A stretch of DNA of 14,737 bases from Bacteroidales bacterium (GTDB lineage: Bacteria > Bacteroidota > Bacteroidia > Bacteroidales > P3), in NCBI GenBank assembly GCA_031286005.1, contig JAITVC010000275.1, positions 1-14,737 on the forward strand. Reading direction: 5' to 3'. Made by a program: the position numbers and the translations under genes. Below are positions 1-7,529 of this stretch, piece by piece; positions within the stretch are counted from its first letter, which is position 1, and every line of letters begins with the position of its first letter. The notes beneath the pieces are model-generated. The model had not been told where the DNA came from. It did no database searches and was given only the letters and a program-made list of their open reading frames with translations.

Positions 1-369
1 ATTACGGCATCCATTACTGCCTTAAAATCACCCGGAGCGGTCTCTCATACCCCTTTGAATTTCGACGGCATCATGAATATTACGGAACAAACAGAGGTTT
101 TTCGGGGCACCACCAAAGAGGCTATCGCCATTCTGCCAACCCATGTCAATGTAGCCGTAGCCACTGCCTTGGCAAGCGCCGGACCGGAAAATACCAAGAT
201 GGACATCCACGTGCTTCCGGGAGGTTACAAAGGAGACGAATATCATATCAAAATCGAAGGCGACGAAGTACGCACCAATTTGCAGATTTATTCCCGCACC
301 AGCGCCATTGCCGCTTGGAGTGTAGTAGCCACGTTGCAAAACATCGTTTCGCCCATTGAGTTTTTTTAA
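1..369 (+). CDS. nadX: Aspartate dehydrogenase (DUF108/NadX family), C-terminal part only
   Basis: The reading frame is open from the first base, so the gene starts outside the window and only its last 122 codons are seen. The visible part resembles the C-terminal domain of L-aspartate dehydrogenase. It has a segment reading HVNVAVATALASAGPE, then an alternating beta segment with DEYHIKIEG (the His at 244-246 may match the catalytic His of the archaeal enzyme), and a final SAIAAWSVVATLQN helix like the family's SxxAAYSVVATL ending. The enzyme oxidises L-aspartate to iminoaspartate, the precursor of quinolinate and NAD, using NAD(P). The N-terminal Rossmann domain cannot be inspected, so cofactor binding is inferred. 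A P5CR-like gene follows after 27 bases on the same strand, suggesting one transcript. A shorter ATG start inside this stretch would be artificial. The symbol is a family-level assignment; another DUF108 dehydrogenase is possible. Confidence 0.7.
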   Translation: MTASITALKSPGAVSHTPLNFDGIMNITEQTEVFRGTTKEAIAILPTHVNVAVATALASAGPENTKMDIHVLPGGYKGDEYHIKIEGDEVRTNLQIYSRTSAIAAWSVVATLQNIVSPIEFF

Positions 370-396
370 TACGAAGAATTTTTTAATACAGGATAT

Positions 397-1161
397 ATGA
401 AAATAGGAATAATCGGTACCGGTACAATCGCATCGGCTATAGTAACCGGATTTTGCACCCAGAAAGCAGGTCATGAGTTTTTTCTCTCTCCCAGAAATGC
501 GGATAAAGCAGCAGCGCTGGCTGCTAAGTTTTCAGAAGTGAAGGTATGTCAATCCAACCAAGACGTGTTAGACAAGGCCGAGTGGGTGTTTATAACCGTT
601 CAGAAAAATGCGTTCGGCGCACTGAACGAGCTTAAATTCAGAAAAGACCATAAGGTACTAAACATGGCCACCGAAATGCAGCTCGACGATTTGAAAAAGA
701 TTACCGGCGAAACTGCACTTTTGGCACATGTTGTTCCGCTGCCCATGATTGTGAGAGGGTTCGGGCCGCTGCTCGTGTATCCCGAAATTCCGGAAGTAGG
801 CCAATTGTTTGCCCCGGTAAGCGATGCCATCTATCTCAAAAAGCTAAGCGATATGCGCCCGCTACAGTTGCTAACCTGCATGATGAGTCCATACTATATG
901 TTGTTGGAAGAATTTGTCCGATTCGCCGAATCGCAAGGCATCTCGCACGATGTATCGGTTAAGTTCACACACTCGCTATTAAGCGCACTCAGTCGCCGTG
1001 CCGCCGAAACTGCCAACTGCGACCTTGTCGAATTAGCTCACGACATGACGCCTGGCGGATACAACGAACAATCCATGAACGAACTTATGAACAGCGGTGC
1101 AATCGCCGCATGGCGCACCACCCTCAACAGGCTATCAGAGCGGTTGCTGACCAGCCTTTGA
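397..1161 (+). CDS. Pyrroline-5-carboxylate reductase-like NAD(P)-binding oxidoreductase
   Basis: This 254-residue cytosolic protein begins with a Rossmann fingerprint, GIIGTGTIASAIVTGF (residues about 4-19), as in F420-dependent/ProC-type reductases. The length and order follow ProC: an N-terminal dinucleotide domain to about residue 150, then an all-helical dimerisation domain. Near the C-terminus is MTPGGYNEQSMNEL, in the place of the ProC signature (TSPGGTT-like) that binds the pyrroline. The middle is less typical: the ProC motif around residue 90 (S-x-x-AG) reads NMATEMQLDDL here. I therefore call it a P5CR paralogue rather than proC itself; it may reduce another cyclic imine. It lies 27 bases after an aspartate dehydrogenase, whose product is also an imino acid, so a linked substrate is conceivable but unproven. 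A strong terminator follows the stop by 12 bases. Confidence 0.75.
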   Translation: MKIGIIGTGTIASAIVTGFCTQKAGHEFFLSPRNADKAAALAAKFSEVKVCQSNQDVLDKAEWVFITVQKNAFGALNELKFRKDHKVLNMATEMQLDDLKKITGETALLAHVVPLPMIVRGFGPLLVYPEIPEVGQLFAPVSDAIYLKKLSDMRPLQLLTCMMSPYYMLLEEFVRFAESQGISHDVSVKFTHSLLSALSRRAAETANCDLVELAHDMTPGGYNEQSMNELMNSGAIAAWRTTLNRLSERLLTSL

Positions 1162-1173
1162 GAAATTATTATA

Positions 1174-1208
1174 AAAAAAGAGGGGCGACAATGTCGCCCC
1201 TCTTTTTT
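1174..1208. terminator. Bidirectional rho-independent terminator between the P5CR-like gene and korB
   Basis: A 16-bp perfect inverted repeat with a 3-base AAT loop. The GC-rich core GAGGGGCGAC at 1180-1189 pairs with its complement at 1193-1202, flanked by six A on the left and six T on the right. It therefore has a U-tract in both directions, and serves the convergent P5CR-like gene (stop at 1161) and korB (stop at 1214). Confidence 0.92.
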
Positions 1209-1213
1209 ATAGA

Positions 1214-2257
1214 TTAAATTTCCCATGTATCGCCCGAATTGAGCAAATCATCCACACATTGGATTTTGGATTCGCGTTTGGCTTCATCCATTTGGATTTC
1301 GAACAATTCGTTATAAGTAGGAAACGCTGCCGAACGGATAACGCCGAGCGCAATAGGCATTTCCGGCAATTCCATTTGAGCAAGCATCAAATGAATACCC
1401 GAATCTTTGCTGTACTGGTCGTGAACTAAAATATCTTCCAACGTGATGCCGTTTTCGCCAATCGTTACCACTTCCAAACGGCCTTTGCCCGTATTGAAGC
1501 GAAGACCTTTGTTTTTTTCTGTTCCGAATATCATCGGCTCGCCGTGTTTCAAGATTAATTGAGCATTATCACGCATTTCTTTCGATGTGATGCCGGCATG
1601 AGCTTTATCGTTGAAGATAACACAGTTTTCAAGGATTTCAACCACCGACGTACCGTCGTGTTTGGTGGCTTCTTCCATGATTTCGGTCATCAATTTCGGG
1701 TTGGTATCTACCGCGCGGGCAAAGAATGTACCTTGCGCACCCATAACCAATTCGCCAGGATTAAACGGTTGTTCAATCGTACCGAATGGCGATGTTTTCG
1801 TTACAGCACCCATTGGCGATGTAGGCGAATATTGACCTTTTGTCAAGCCGTAAATCTGATTGTTGAACATCAAAATATTCACGTCCATATTCCGGCGGAT
1901 GATATGAATAAAGTGATTTCCGCCAATTGCAGTGGAATCGCCGTCGCCGGTGTTAATCCAAACACTGAGTTGCGGATTAAAGATTTTCACACCCGTTGCA
2001 ATCGCATTCGCACGTCCGTGAATACCATGAAAGCCGTAAGTATTCACATAATATGGAAAACGGCTCGAACAACCGATTCCCGACACTAATACGATATTTT
2101 CTTTCTTATAGCCTGTTTTAGGAAAGGCATTTGCAACGGACGACAAAATGGCGTGTCCGCCACAACCGGGACACCATTTTACCATTTGGTCACTAACAAA
2201 ATCTTCTTTAGTCAGTGGTGTTTCGGATTTTGGTATAAATACAAATTTCTTTTCCAT
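1214..2257 (-). CDS. korB: 2-oxoacid:ferredoxin oxidoreductase, beta subunit (KorB, 2-oxoglutarate type)
   Basis: KorB is the thiamine-diphosphate and [4Fe-4S] subunit of 2-oxoglutarate synthase. It oxidatively decarboxylates the 2-oxoacid to the acyl-CoA and passes electrons to ferredoxin. The 347-residue sequence shows the cluster cysteines WCPGCG (C29, C32), GIGCSS (C63) and ENC (C212), matching the four-cysteine pattern of OFOR beta subunits. The ThDP/Mg site is GDGDS at 104-108 with the distal NN at 132-133 and the following QIYGLTKGQ, a stretch characteristic of this group. Its ATG lies 2 bases after the korA stop, so the two are translationally coupled. The 2-oxoglutarate preference is inferred from family resemblance; a different 2-oxoacid cannot be excluded. 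Confidence 0.93.
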   Translation of the reverse strand: MEKKFVFIPKSETPLTKEDFVSDQMVKWCPGCGGHAILSSVANAFPKTGYKKENIVLVSGIGCSSRFPYYVNTYGFHGIHGRANAIATGVKIFNPQLSVWINTGDGDSTAIGGNHFIHIIRRNMDVNILMFNNQIYGLTKGQYSPTSPMGAVTKTSPFGTIEQPFNPGELVMGAQGTFFARAVDTNPKLMTEIMEEATKHDGTSVVEILENCVIFNDKAHAGITSKEMRDNAQLILKHGEPMIFGTEKNKGLRFNTGKGRLEVVTIGENGITLEDILVHDQYSKDSGIHLMLAQMELPEMPIALGVIRSAAFPTYNELFEIQMDEAKRESKIQCVDDLLNSGDTWEI

Positions 2258-2259
2258 GA

Positions 2260-4113
2260 TTATTTAGCCTCCATGATTTTGGTAAATTCTTCGGTTAGTT
2301 CGCTTACCGTGAATGGCAAGCCCTGTACTTTGTTGTATTGCAACATCGGAATATGTTGGAATTTCATGCGCAGGTAATTCACAAATTGTCCGTCGTTCAA
2401 CTCGGTTACCACCACTTTTTTGAAGCTCGAAAGTACTTGCTCCGTATTTTTCGGGAGCGGCATGATATAGTTGAAATGGGCATGAGAGATCTTTTTACCT
2501 TGCGCCTGCAATTCTTGAACAGCACTAAGGTTTGCACCTTTCGTACCACCCCAACTTACAACCAGCAAATCGCCTTTTTCTTCGCCCATGATCTCTTGTT
2601 GCGGCAAACGTTCGGCCACTTTCAGAACTTTATCACGACGCAAATTCGTCATCAATTGGTGGTTCTGCGGATCGGTGGACACAGAGCCTTTTCCATTTTC
2701 TTTTTCCAAACCGCCGATACGGTGCCGCAAGCCTTCCGTTCCCGGAATAGCCCATTGGCGAACATGTGTTTTCGGGTCGCGGTTGTAAGGCAAATAATTC
2801 GGATCATTAGGTTTTGCAATAGGCGGATTGATTTTAGGCAAGTCAGCCATTTTCGGAATTTTGAACAATTGCGAACCGTTTCCAATATAGCCATCGGTAA
2901 GCAAAATAACCGGTGTCATCGTTTCCATAGCCAATCTTGCGGCCTCAAAGGCGAAATAGAAACAATCTGCGGGCGACGATGCTGCCAACACAATAAGCGG
3001 AGCTTCGCCATTACGTCCGAAAAGCGCTTGATACAAATCGGATTGTTCAGATTTGGTAGGTAATCCCGTTGACGGGCCGCCACGTTGAACATCCACAATT
3101 ACCAATGGAAGTTCAGTGATTACTGCCAATCCCAACGCTTCGGTTTTCAATGAAAGTCCAGGGCCGGAAGTGGTTGTACACGCCATTGCACCGGCAAAAC
3201 TTGCGCCAATAGCAGAACAAATACCGGCAATCTCGTCTTCGGCTTGAAACACACGAGTTCCAAGGGATTTATGTTTAGCTAATTCAATCAAAATATCTGT
3301 TGCCGGTGTGATGGGGTATGAACCCAAAAACAGCGGACGACCTGATTTTTCGGATGCAGCAAGCAATCCCCAAGCCGTAGCAATGTTTCCGGTAATGTTG
3401 CGATAGCGGCCTTTTTCCATTGTGGTAGCAGCCGGTACTGTAACTACAGATTCTACGATTTCAGCCGTATCGGCATAATCATAACCTGCACGGAACACAC
3501 GCTTGTTGATTTCAAGGATTTTTGGTTTTTGTACAAATTTCTTATCAAACAAATGATTGATATGTTCAATATCGCGGCCTGTGATGAAACAGAGGATACC
3601 CAATGCAAACACATTCCGACTTCTATCTGCGGTTTTAGTATCAATACCCAATTCGTCGCACGCTTTTTTGGTAAGCGAACTAACCGGTGCCGGAATCACA
3701 TGATATTTTCCCAAACTTCCATCAGTTAGCGGATTTGCAGAATATCCGGCTTTGGCAATGGCATCATCATCAAACGTATCGGCATTAATGATTAAGGTTG
3801 CACCTGTTTTAGCCCATTTGAGGTTGGCTTTGAGTGATGCGGGATTCATGGCTACGAGTACATCGCAAGCATCCCCCGAAGTGTAAATTTGTTTTTGACC
3901 AATGTGAACTTGAAATCCGGAAACGCCAGCCACCGTATTGTGTGGTGCGCGAATTTCGGCAGGATAATCGGGAAACGTTGCTAAATCATTCCCGGCCAGA
4001 GCCGAAGCCTCAGAGAAAAAGGTGCCGATCAACTGCATACCGTCACCGGAATCTCCGACAAACTTCACAACAAGATCATCCTTTTGCTGAATAGTTGAAG
4101 GTTTATTTGCCAT
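2260..4113 (-). CDS. korA: 2-oxoacid:acceptor oxidoreductase, fused gamma-alpha subunit (KorA)
   Basis: This 617-residue protein partners KorB. Residues about 14-200 are the gamma (CoA-handling) domain, with VGDSGDGMQLIG near residues 19-30 and FPDYPAEIRAP near 47-57. Residues about 235-617 form the alpha subunit, with YPITPAT at 266-272, the ThDP-activating glutamate region FQAEDEIAGI near 289-298, and the TTSGPGLSLKTEALG stretch. The gamma-alpha order in one chain is the usual KorA layout in Bacteroidota and many aerobic KGORs. No delta (dicluster ferredoxin) subunit is fused or adjacent on this strand, but a free ferredoxin is encoded divergently about 190 bases away. A promoter with both -33 and -7 boxes lies upstream. 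Confidence 0.94.
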   Translation of the reverse strand: MANKPSTIQQKDDLVVKFVGDSGDGMQLIGTFFSEASALAGNDLATFPDYPAEIRAPHNTVAGVSGFQVHIGQKQIYTSGDACDVLVAMNPASLKANLKWAKTGATLIINADTFDDDAIAKAGYSANPLTDGSLGKYHVIPAPVSSLTKKACDELGIDTKTADRSRNVFALGILCFITGRDIEHINHLFDKKFVQKPKILEINKRVFRAGYDYADTAEIVESVVTVPAATTMEKGRYRNITGNIATAWGLLAASEKSGRPLFLGSYPITPATDILIELAKHKSLGTRVFQAEDEIAGICSAIGASFAGAMACTTTSGPGLSLKTEALGLAVITELPLVIVDVQRGGPSTGLPTKSEQSDLYQALFGRNGEAPLIVLAASSPADCFYFAFEAARLAMETMTPVILLTDGYIGNGSQLFKIPKMADLPKINPPIAKPNDPNYLPYNRDPKTHVRQWAIPGTEGLRHRIGGLEKENGKGSVSTDPQNHQLMTNLRRDKVLKVAERLPQQEIMGEEKGDLLVVSWGGTKGANLSAVQELQAQGKKISHAHFNYIMPLPKNTEQVLSSFKKVVVTELNDGQFVNYLRMKFQHIPMLQYNKVQGLPFTVSELTEEFTKIMEAK

Positions 4114-4162
4114 TTTTGTAATATATTAATTTTTTATTTCTGAATTATTAACAAATATCGGG

Positions 4163-4194
4163 CAAAGATACAAAAAAAATACGAATTGAACAAA
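4163..4194 (-). promoter_or_regulatory. Bacteroidota-type promoter for korAB
   Basis: On the minus strand, TTTG (4194-4191) is followed after 20 bases by TATCTTTG (4170-4163). This matches the Bacteroidota primary-sigma consensus TTTG-N19-21-TAnnTTTG. The -7 box lies 50 bases upstream of the korA ATG. The spacer next to the -7 box is T-rich. It is the only promoter in the window where I see both boxes clearly. Confidence 0.75.
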
Positions 4195-4262
4195 ACTTTA
4201 TTTGTTTTGGTTGTCTAAAAATAAAATTACGCTCTAAATTTTTTTTATTCGGATATTTTTCG

Positions 4263-4270
4263 TATTTTTG
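4263..4270 (+). promoter_or_regulatory. Putative -7 box of the ferredoxin gene
   Basis: TATTTTTG fits TAnnTTTG and sits in the context TTTTTCGTATTTTTGCATT, the plus-strand version of the motif seen ahead of four other units here. It is 30 bases upstream of the ferredoxin ATG. No clear TTTG -33 box is seen; the expected position is a run of T. Confidence 0.6.
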
Positions 4271-4300
4271 CATTGTTATTAATCAAAAAAAATAGTTATC

Positions 4301-4468
4301 ATGGCTTACAAAATCACTGAAGATTGTGCTGCTTGCGGTACTTGTATTGATGAATGTCCAGTTGGAGCAATCTCTGCCGGAGACATCTACAAAATTGATG
4401 CAAGTGCGTGCTCCGACTGCGGTTCTTGCGCAGACGTTTGCCCGGTTGAAGCAATCATTCCTGCATAA
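4301..4468 (+). CDS. 2[4Fe-4S] ferredoxin, 55 residues
   Basis: A complete small gene: ATG at 4301, TAA at 4466-4468. The protein begins MAYKITEDCAACGTCIDECP and contains two clostridial-type CxxCxxCxxxCP cluster motifs. The first has Cys9, Cys12, Cys15 and Cys19; the second, CSDCGSCADVCP, lies in the C-terminal half. Each cluster is ligated by three cysteines of one motif and the fourth of the other. This is the normal length of a clostridial ferredoxin. It is acidic and cytosolic, a low-potential one-electron carrier. It is divergent from korAB and shares its intergenic region, so it is the obvious acceptor for KorAB electrons; that partnership is inferred. The alternative frames over this region encode no recognisable protein. 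Confidence 0.95.
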   Translation: MAYKITEDCAACGTCIDECPVGAISAGDIYKIDASACSDCGSCADVCPVEAIIPA

Positions 4469-4479
4469 GGTTCAGCAAA

Positions 4480-4519
4480 AAAACAAAAAAGCCCGCCAAT
4501 TGGCGGGCTTTTTTGTTTT
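4480..4519. terminator. Bidirectional terminator: a perfect 40-bp palindrome
   Basis: The core GCCCGCCAATTGGCGGGC (4491-4508) is perfectly self-complementary and flanked by AAAAAA and TTTTTT. Symmetry then continues outward through C/G and four more A/T pairs, giving 40 bp with no mismatch. It can end transcription of the ferredoxin gene (+, stop at 4468) and of purH (-, stop at 4534). Confidence 0.93.
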
Positions 4520-4533
4520 CAATACGTATGACA

Positions 4534-6063
4534 TTAGTGTTTAAAATGCCTCATCCCTGTCATCGTCATAGCAAGACCAAGTTCGTTGGCTTTCTTGATA
4601 GATGCTGGGTCTTGCACGCTACCGCCGGGTTGAACAATAGCTTCTACACCGTATTGGGCTGCGAGAGTTACCGTATCGTCGAACGGGAAAAAGCCATCCG
4701 ATGCAAGAACCAAGCCGGTTGTTAAGCCTTTTTCCTTCGCTTGTTTGAGGGCTATCTCGGCAGAACCTACTCGGTTCATTTGACCTGCACCAACACCAAC
4801 AGTACATCCGTCTTTTACAACAACAATGGCGTTAGATTTGACGTGTTTCACTATACGCCAGCCGAAATTCAAATCGCTCAACTGCGTAGCGGTCGGTTTT
4901 TTCGTTGTTGCGGTCATATTTTCTACCACTTTCACCGTATTGGTATCGAGGTCTTGCACTAATATTCCGCCATTGACACTCACAATTTGCTGTGGTTTTT
5001 CGTCTTTTTCAGACATATCTACGACCAAAAGGCGCAGGTTTTTCTTGGTGGATAAAATATCCAACGCTTCTTTTGTAAATTCGGGTGCGATGATGATTTC
5101 GAGGAATATCGGTTTCATCGCTTCGGCTGTTTTAGCATCTACGGTGCGGTTGACAGCAACGATACCGCCAAAGATACTCGTTTTGTCAGCTTCGTAGGCC
5201 TTTGTCCACGCATCAAGTACGTCTTTTCCGATGGCTGCACCGCACGGATTCATGTGCTTTAAGCCTACACAAAACGGCTCGTCAAATTCGCTAACGATGT
5301 TTAAAGCGGCATTTGCATCTTGAATATTGTTGTACGAAAGTTCCTTGCCATTCAACTGTTTCGCGAAAGCGAGGGAATACGGAACGGGCGTATCTTGTTT
5401 GTAAAATTTGGCGGATTGATGGGGGTTTTCGCCGTAGCGCAACGATTGCACCAAGTCGAAATCCATAAAAACCTTCTCTGTCAATCCTGCCTTGTTACGC
5501 AAATATCCTGCAATACACGAATCATAAAGAGCCGTGTGTGTGTACGCTTTGGCCGATAACTGCAATCGTGTTTCTGTGGTCGTATTTCCGCTGTTGCGGA
5601 TTTCGGAGATGATTTGCGCATAATCCTGCGGGTCGCACACCACCGTTACATCCTTATAATTTTTCGCAGCGCTTCGCAACATGGATGGGCCGCCGATGTC
5701 GATATTTTCGATTGCATCCTCCATCATAACATCCGGTTTGGCAATGGTTTCGCGAAACGGATAAAGGTTTACACAAACCATGTCGATAAACTCAATATGG
5801 TTATCTTTCAACGCTTGCAAATGGTTTGGGTCATCTCTACGTGCAAGCAATCCACCGTGAACATTGGGGTGCAGCGTTTTCACCCGGCCGTCGCAAATTT
5901 CCGGGAAACCGGTAATATCGCTAATATTAATCACATTAATTTTGTTGTCCTGCAAAAGTTTCATCGTTCCGCCGGTGGCGATGATTTCCCAACCCAAGCC
6001 GGTTAGTTCCTTGGCAAACTCCACCACGCCGGTTTTGTTGCTTACGCTAAAAAGTGCTCTCAT
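4534..6063 (-). CDS. purH: Bifunctional AICAR formyltransferase / IMP cyclohydrolase
   Basis: PurH carries out the last two steps of IMP synthesis: formylation of AICAR with 10-formyl-THF, then ring closure. The 509-residue length is normal. The N-terminal IMPCH (MGS-like) domain starts at residue 1 with ALFSVSNKTGVVEFAKEL and ATGGT. The AICARFT domain shows YNNIQDANAALN, the catalytic Lys269-His270 in LKHMNPCG (equivalent to the human Lys266/His267 pair), GQMNRVGSAEIAL, and the C-terminal FPFDDTV...QPGGSVQD...TGMRHFKH. The ATG overlaps the purN stop by four bases (ATGA), so translation is probably coupled. This is the last gene of the cluster, with a strong terminator 14 bases beyond its stop. 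Confidence 0.97.
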   Translation of the reverse strand: MRALFSVSNKTGVVEFAKELTGLGWEIIATGGTMKLLQDNKINVINISDITGFPEICDGRVKTLHPNVHGGLLARRDDPNHLQALKDNHIEFIDMVCVNLYPFRETIAKPDVMMEDAIENIDIGGPSMLRSAAKNYKDVTVVCDPQDYAQIISEIRNSGNTTTETRLQLSAKAYTHTALYDSCIAGYLRNKAGLTEKVFMDFDLVQSLRYGENPHQSAKFYKQDTPVPYSLAFAKQLNGKELSYNNIQDANAALNIVSEFDEPFCVGLKHMNPCGAAIGKDVLDAWTKAYEADKTSIFGGIVAVNRTVDAKTAEAMKPIFLEIIIAPEFTKEALDILSTKKNLRLLVVDMSEKDEKPQQIVSVNGGILVQDLDTNTVKVVENMTATTKKPTATQLSDLNFGWRIVKHVKSNAIVVVKDGCTVGVGAGQMNRVGSAEIALKQAKEKGLTTGLVLASDGFFPFDDTVTLAAQYGVEAIVQPGGSVQDPASIKKANELGLAMTMTGMRHFKH

Positions 6064-6635
6064 ATATTGTTTAGTTGTTTAATTGTTTCAATGTACAATT
6101 CATGCTCAACGGCATGAATTTTCCTCTCTAATTCTTCAAGTGTGCAACCTTCTGTTGAGATGGGGATTTGGGCGATGATAGTGCCACCGTCCAAAGTCTT
6201 ATCCACGAAATGTGTAGTAACGCCTGTTATCTTCACGCCATAGTCAAAGGCATCTTGGATAGCGTGCGCACCCTTGAATGCAGGCAAAAGCGACGGATGA
6301 ATATTAACGATTCTGCCCTCAAAAGCATTCAGCAAGACATCCGAAATAAGCCGCATGTAGCCCGCCAGACAAATCAAATCAACCTGCTTTTCCTTCAACA
6401 GCCGCACGATTTCTGTTTCGTAATCCGCCTTGCTCGCATACTCTTTCGGTCTAAACGCAAACACCGAAATATTGAACTTCTCCGCCCGTTTGATAACATA
6501 CGCATCCGGCTTATCACACACCAAAAGCGCAATCTGTGCATTCAACCGTCCATCCGCACAAGCCTGTGCGATGGCTTCAAAATTGCTACCGTTGCCAGAG
6601 GCGAAGAGGGCGATATGTGTGGGAGTTGTGGGCAT
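6060..6635 (-). CDS. purN: Phosphoribosylglycinamide formyltransferase (GART)
   Basis: PurN transfers the formyl group of 10-formyl-THF to GAR, the third step of IMP synthesis. The 191-residue length is typical. The phosphate-binding SGNGSN lies at residues 13-18. The catalytic triad is visible as Asn111 and His113 in NIHPSLLPAF and Asp149 in the DKTLDGG segment. The stop overlaps the purH start (ATGA). Upstream, 31 bases separate it from the RhuM-like gene, which is not a purine gene; purM lies beyond two inserted genes. Confidence 0.96.
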   Translation of the reverse strand: MPTTPTHIALFASGNGSNFEAIAQACADGRLNAQIALLVCDKPDAYVIKRAEKFNISVFAFRPKEYASKADYETEIVRLLKEKQVDLICLAGYMRLISDVLLNAFEGRIVNIHPSLLPAFKGAHAIQDAFDYGVKITGVTTHFVDKTLDGGTIIAQIPISTEGCTLEELERKIHAVEHELYIETIKQLNNI

Positions 6636-6666
6636 AAAAATAGCATGAATGATTTTATCCGTGTAA

Positions 6667-7515
6667 TTATTTCTTTTGAGGGGTAATATTTTCGTTATTG
6701 ATTCCTTGCAATAGTCCTATCGCTTCCATTTCCATTTTTGAAAAAGCAAATAATTTTTTTCCTAAATCTTTAAGAGATGCGCCAATATGATACAAATTGT
6801 TATCTATGAGCAAAAATCGGTCGTGTATATTTGTTTTTTCTTCTATAATAATTTCCGGATATTGAGCATTGTATTTTTGCAAATCAAGTTGCATAGACTT
6901 GGATATTGCTTTGGTAAAAATTGTTGCCTTTACGCCATCTTTTCGTTTTGACAATAATGTCAGAATACTTGCATCAATATAATTGTCTATTACGACAATT
7001 TCTTTCTTTGCTGTTTCTATCAAGTCTGAAACAAACTTGTAGGCATCAAAAATTTGTCCGTCATAAAATACACCTTCTTTAGGAGGCAAAGCCGTACGAA
7101 CAAAAAAGTCAATCTTCTTTTCTGTTTCTGCCACACGATATTCTAATCGCTCAAACCGTTGACTAACAGCATAACCTCGCAATAAATATTCTTTCAAAAC
7201 TCGATTTGCCCATTGACGAAATAATGTACCTTGAACAGATTTTACACGATATCCAACAGAAATTATTACATCTAAACTATAAAATGAAACTGGTCGATCA
7301 ATATTTGTAATATGCAAATTTTGCATATTACTATTTACTTCTAATTCTTGTTCTCTGAAAATATTATTGATATGCTTTGAAATAACGGACTGATCTCTAC
7401 CAAATAACAAAACCATTTGCGCCTGTGTAAGCCAAACGGTTTCGTTTTCGAGACGAACTTCCAACTGAACAATGTCATTTGGTCTGTACAAGATTATTTC
7501 GTTTTGGTTATTCAT
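6667..7515 (-). CDS. RhuM-family DNA-binding protein with PLD-like C-terminal region
   Basis: This 282-residue protein has two parts. Residues about 8-125 match the RhuM (virulence protein RhuM) family: ENETVWLTQAQMVLLFGRDQ with a helix-turn-helix-like stretch at 29-53, then the conserved FYSLDVIISVGYRVKS and FRQWANRVLKEYLLRGYAV. Residues about 150-265 look like a phospholipase-D/nuclease-fold half: IVVIDNYID near 173-181, and H231-x-R233-x4-D238 inside HDRFLLIDN, an HKD-type motif with Arg replacing Lys, followed by YHIGASLKDLGKKLFAFS. A short coil (about 120-138) joins them. RhuM proteins occur in pathogenicity and mobile islands; their biochemical role is not settled. The gene is AT-richer than the flanking pur genes, and with its upstream neighbour it interrupts the purine cluster. 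It may be a regulator or a defence component; both are inference. Confidence 0.85.
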   Translation of the reverse strand: MNNQNEIILYRPNDIVQLEVRLENETVWLTQAQMVLLFGRDQSVISKHINNIFREQELEVNSNMQNLHITNIDRPVSFYSLDVIISVGYRVKSVQGTLFRQWANRVLKEYLLRGYAVSQRFERLEYRVAETEKKIDFFVRTALPPKEGVFYDGQIFDAYKFVSDLIETAKKEIVVIDNYIDASILTLLSKRKDGVKATIFTKAISKSMQLDLQKYNAQYPEIIIEEKTNIHDRFLLIDNNLYHIGASLKDLGKKLFAFSKMEMEAIGLLQGINNENITPQKK

Positions 7516-7529
7516 TTAAGTATAGAATT

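Noticed and set aside
28..474. Minus-strand 148-codon frame over the left edge
   Set aside because: It is antisense to the aspartate dehydrogenase end and the start of the P5CR-like gene, both of which have clear family matches. Its translation resembles nothing.
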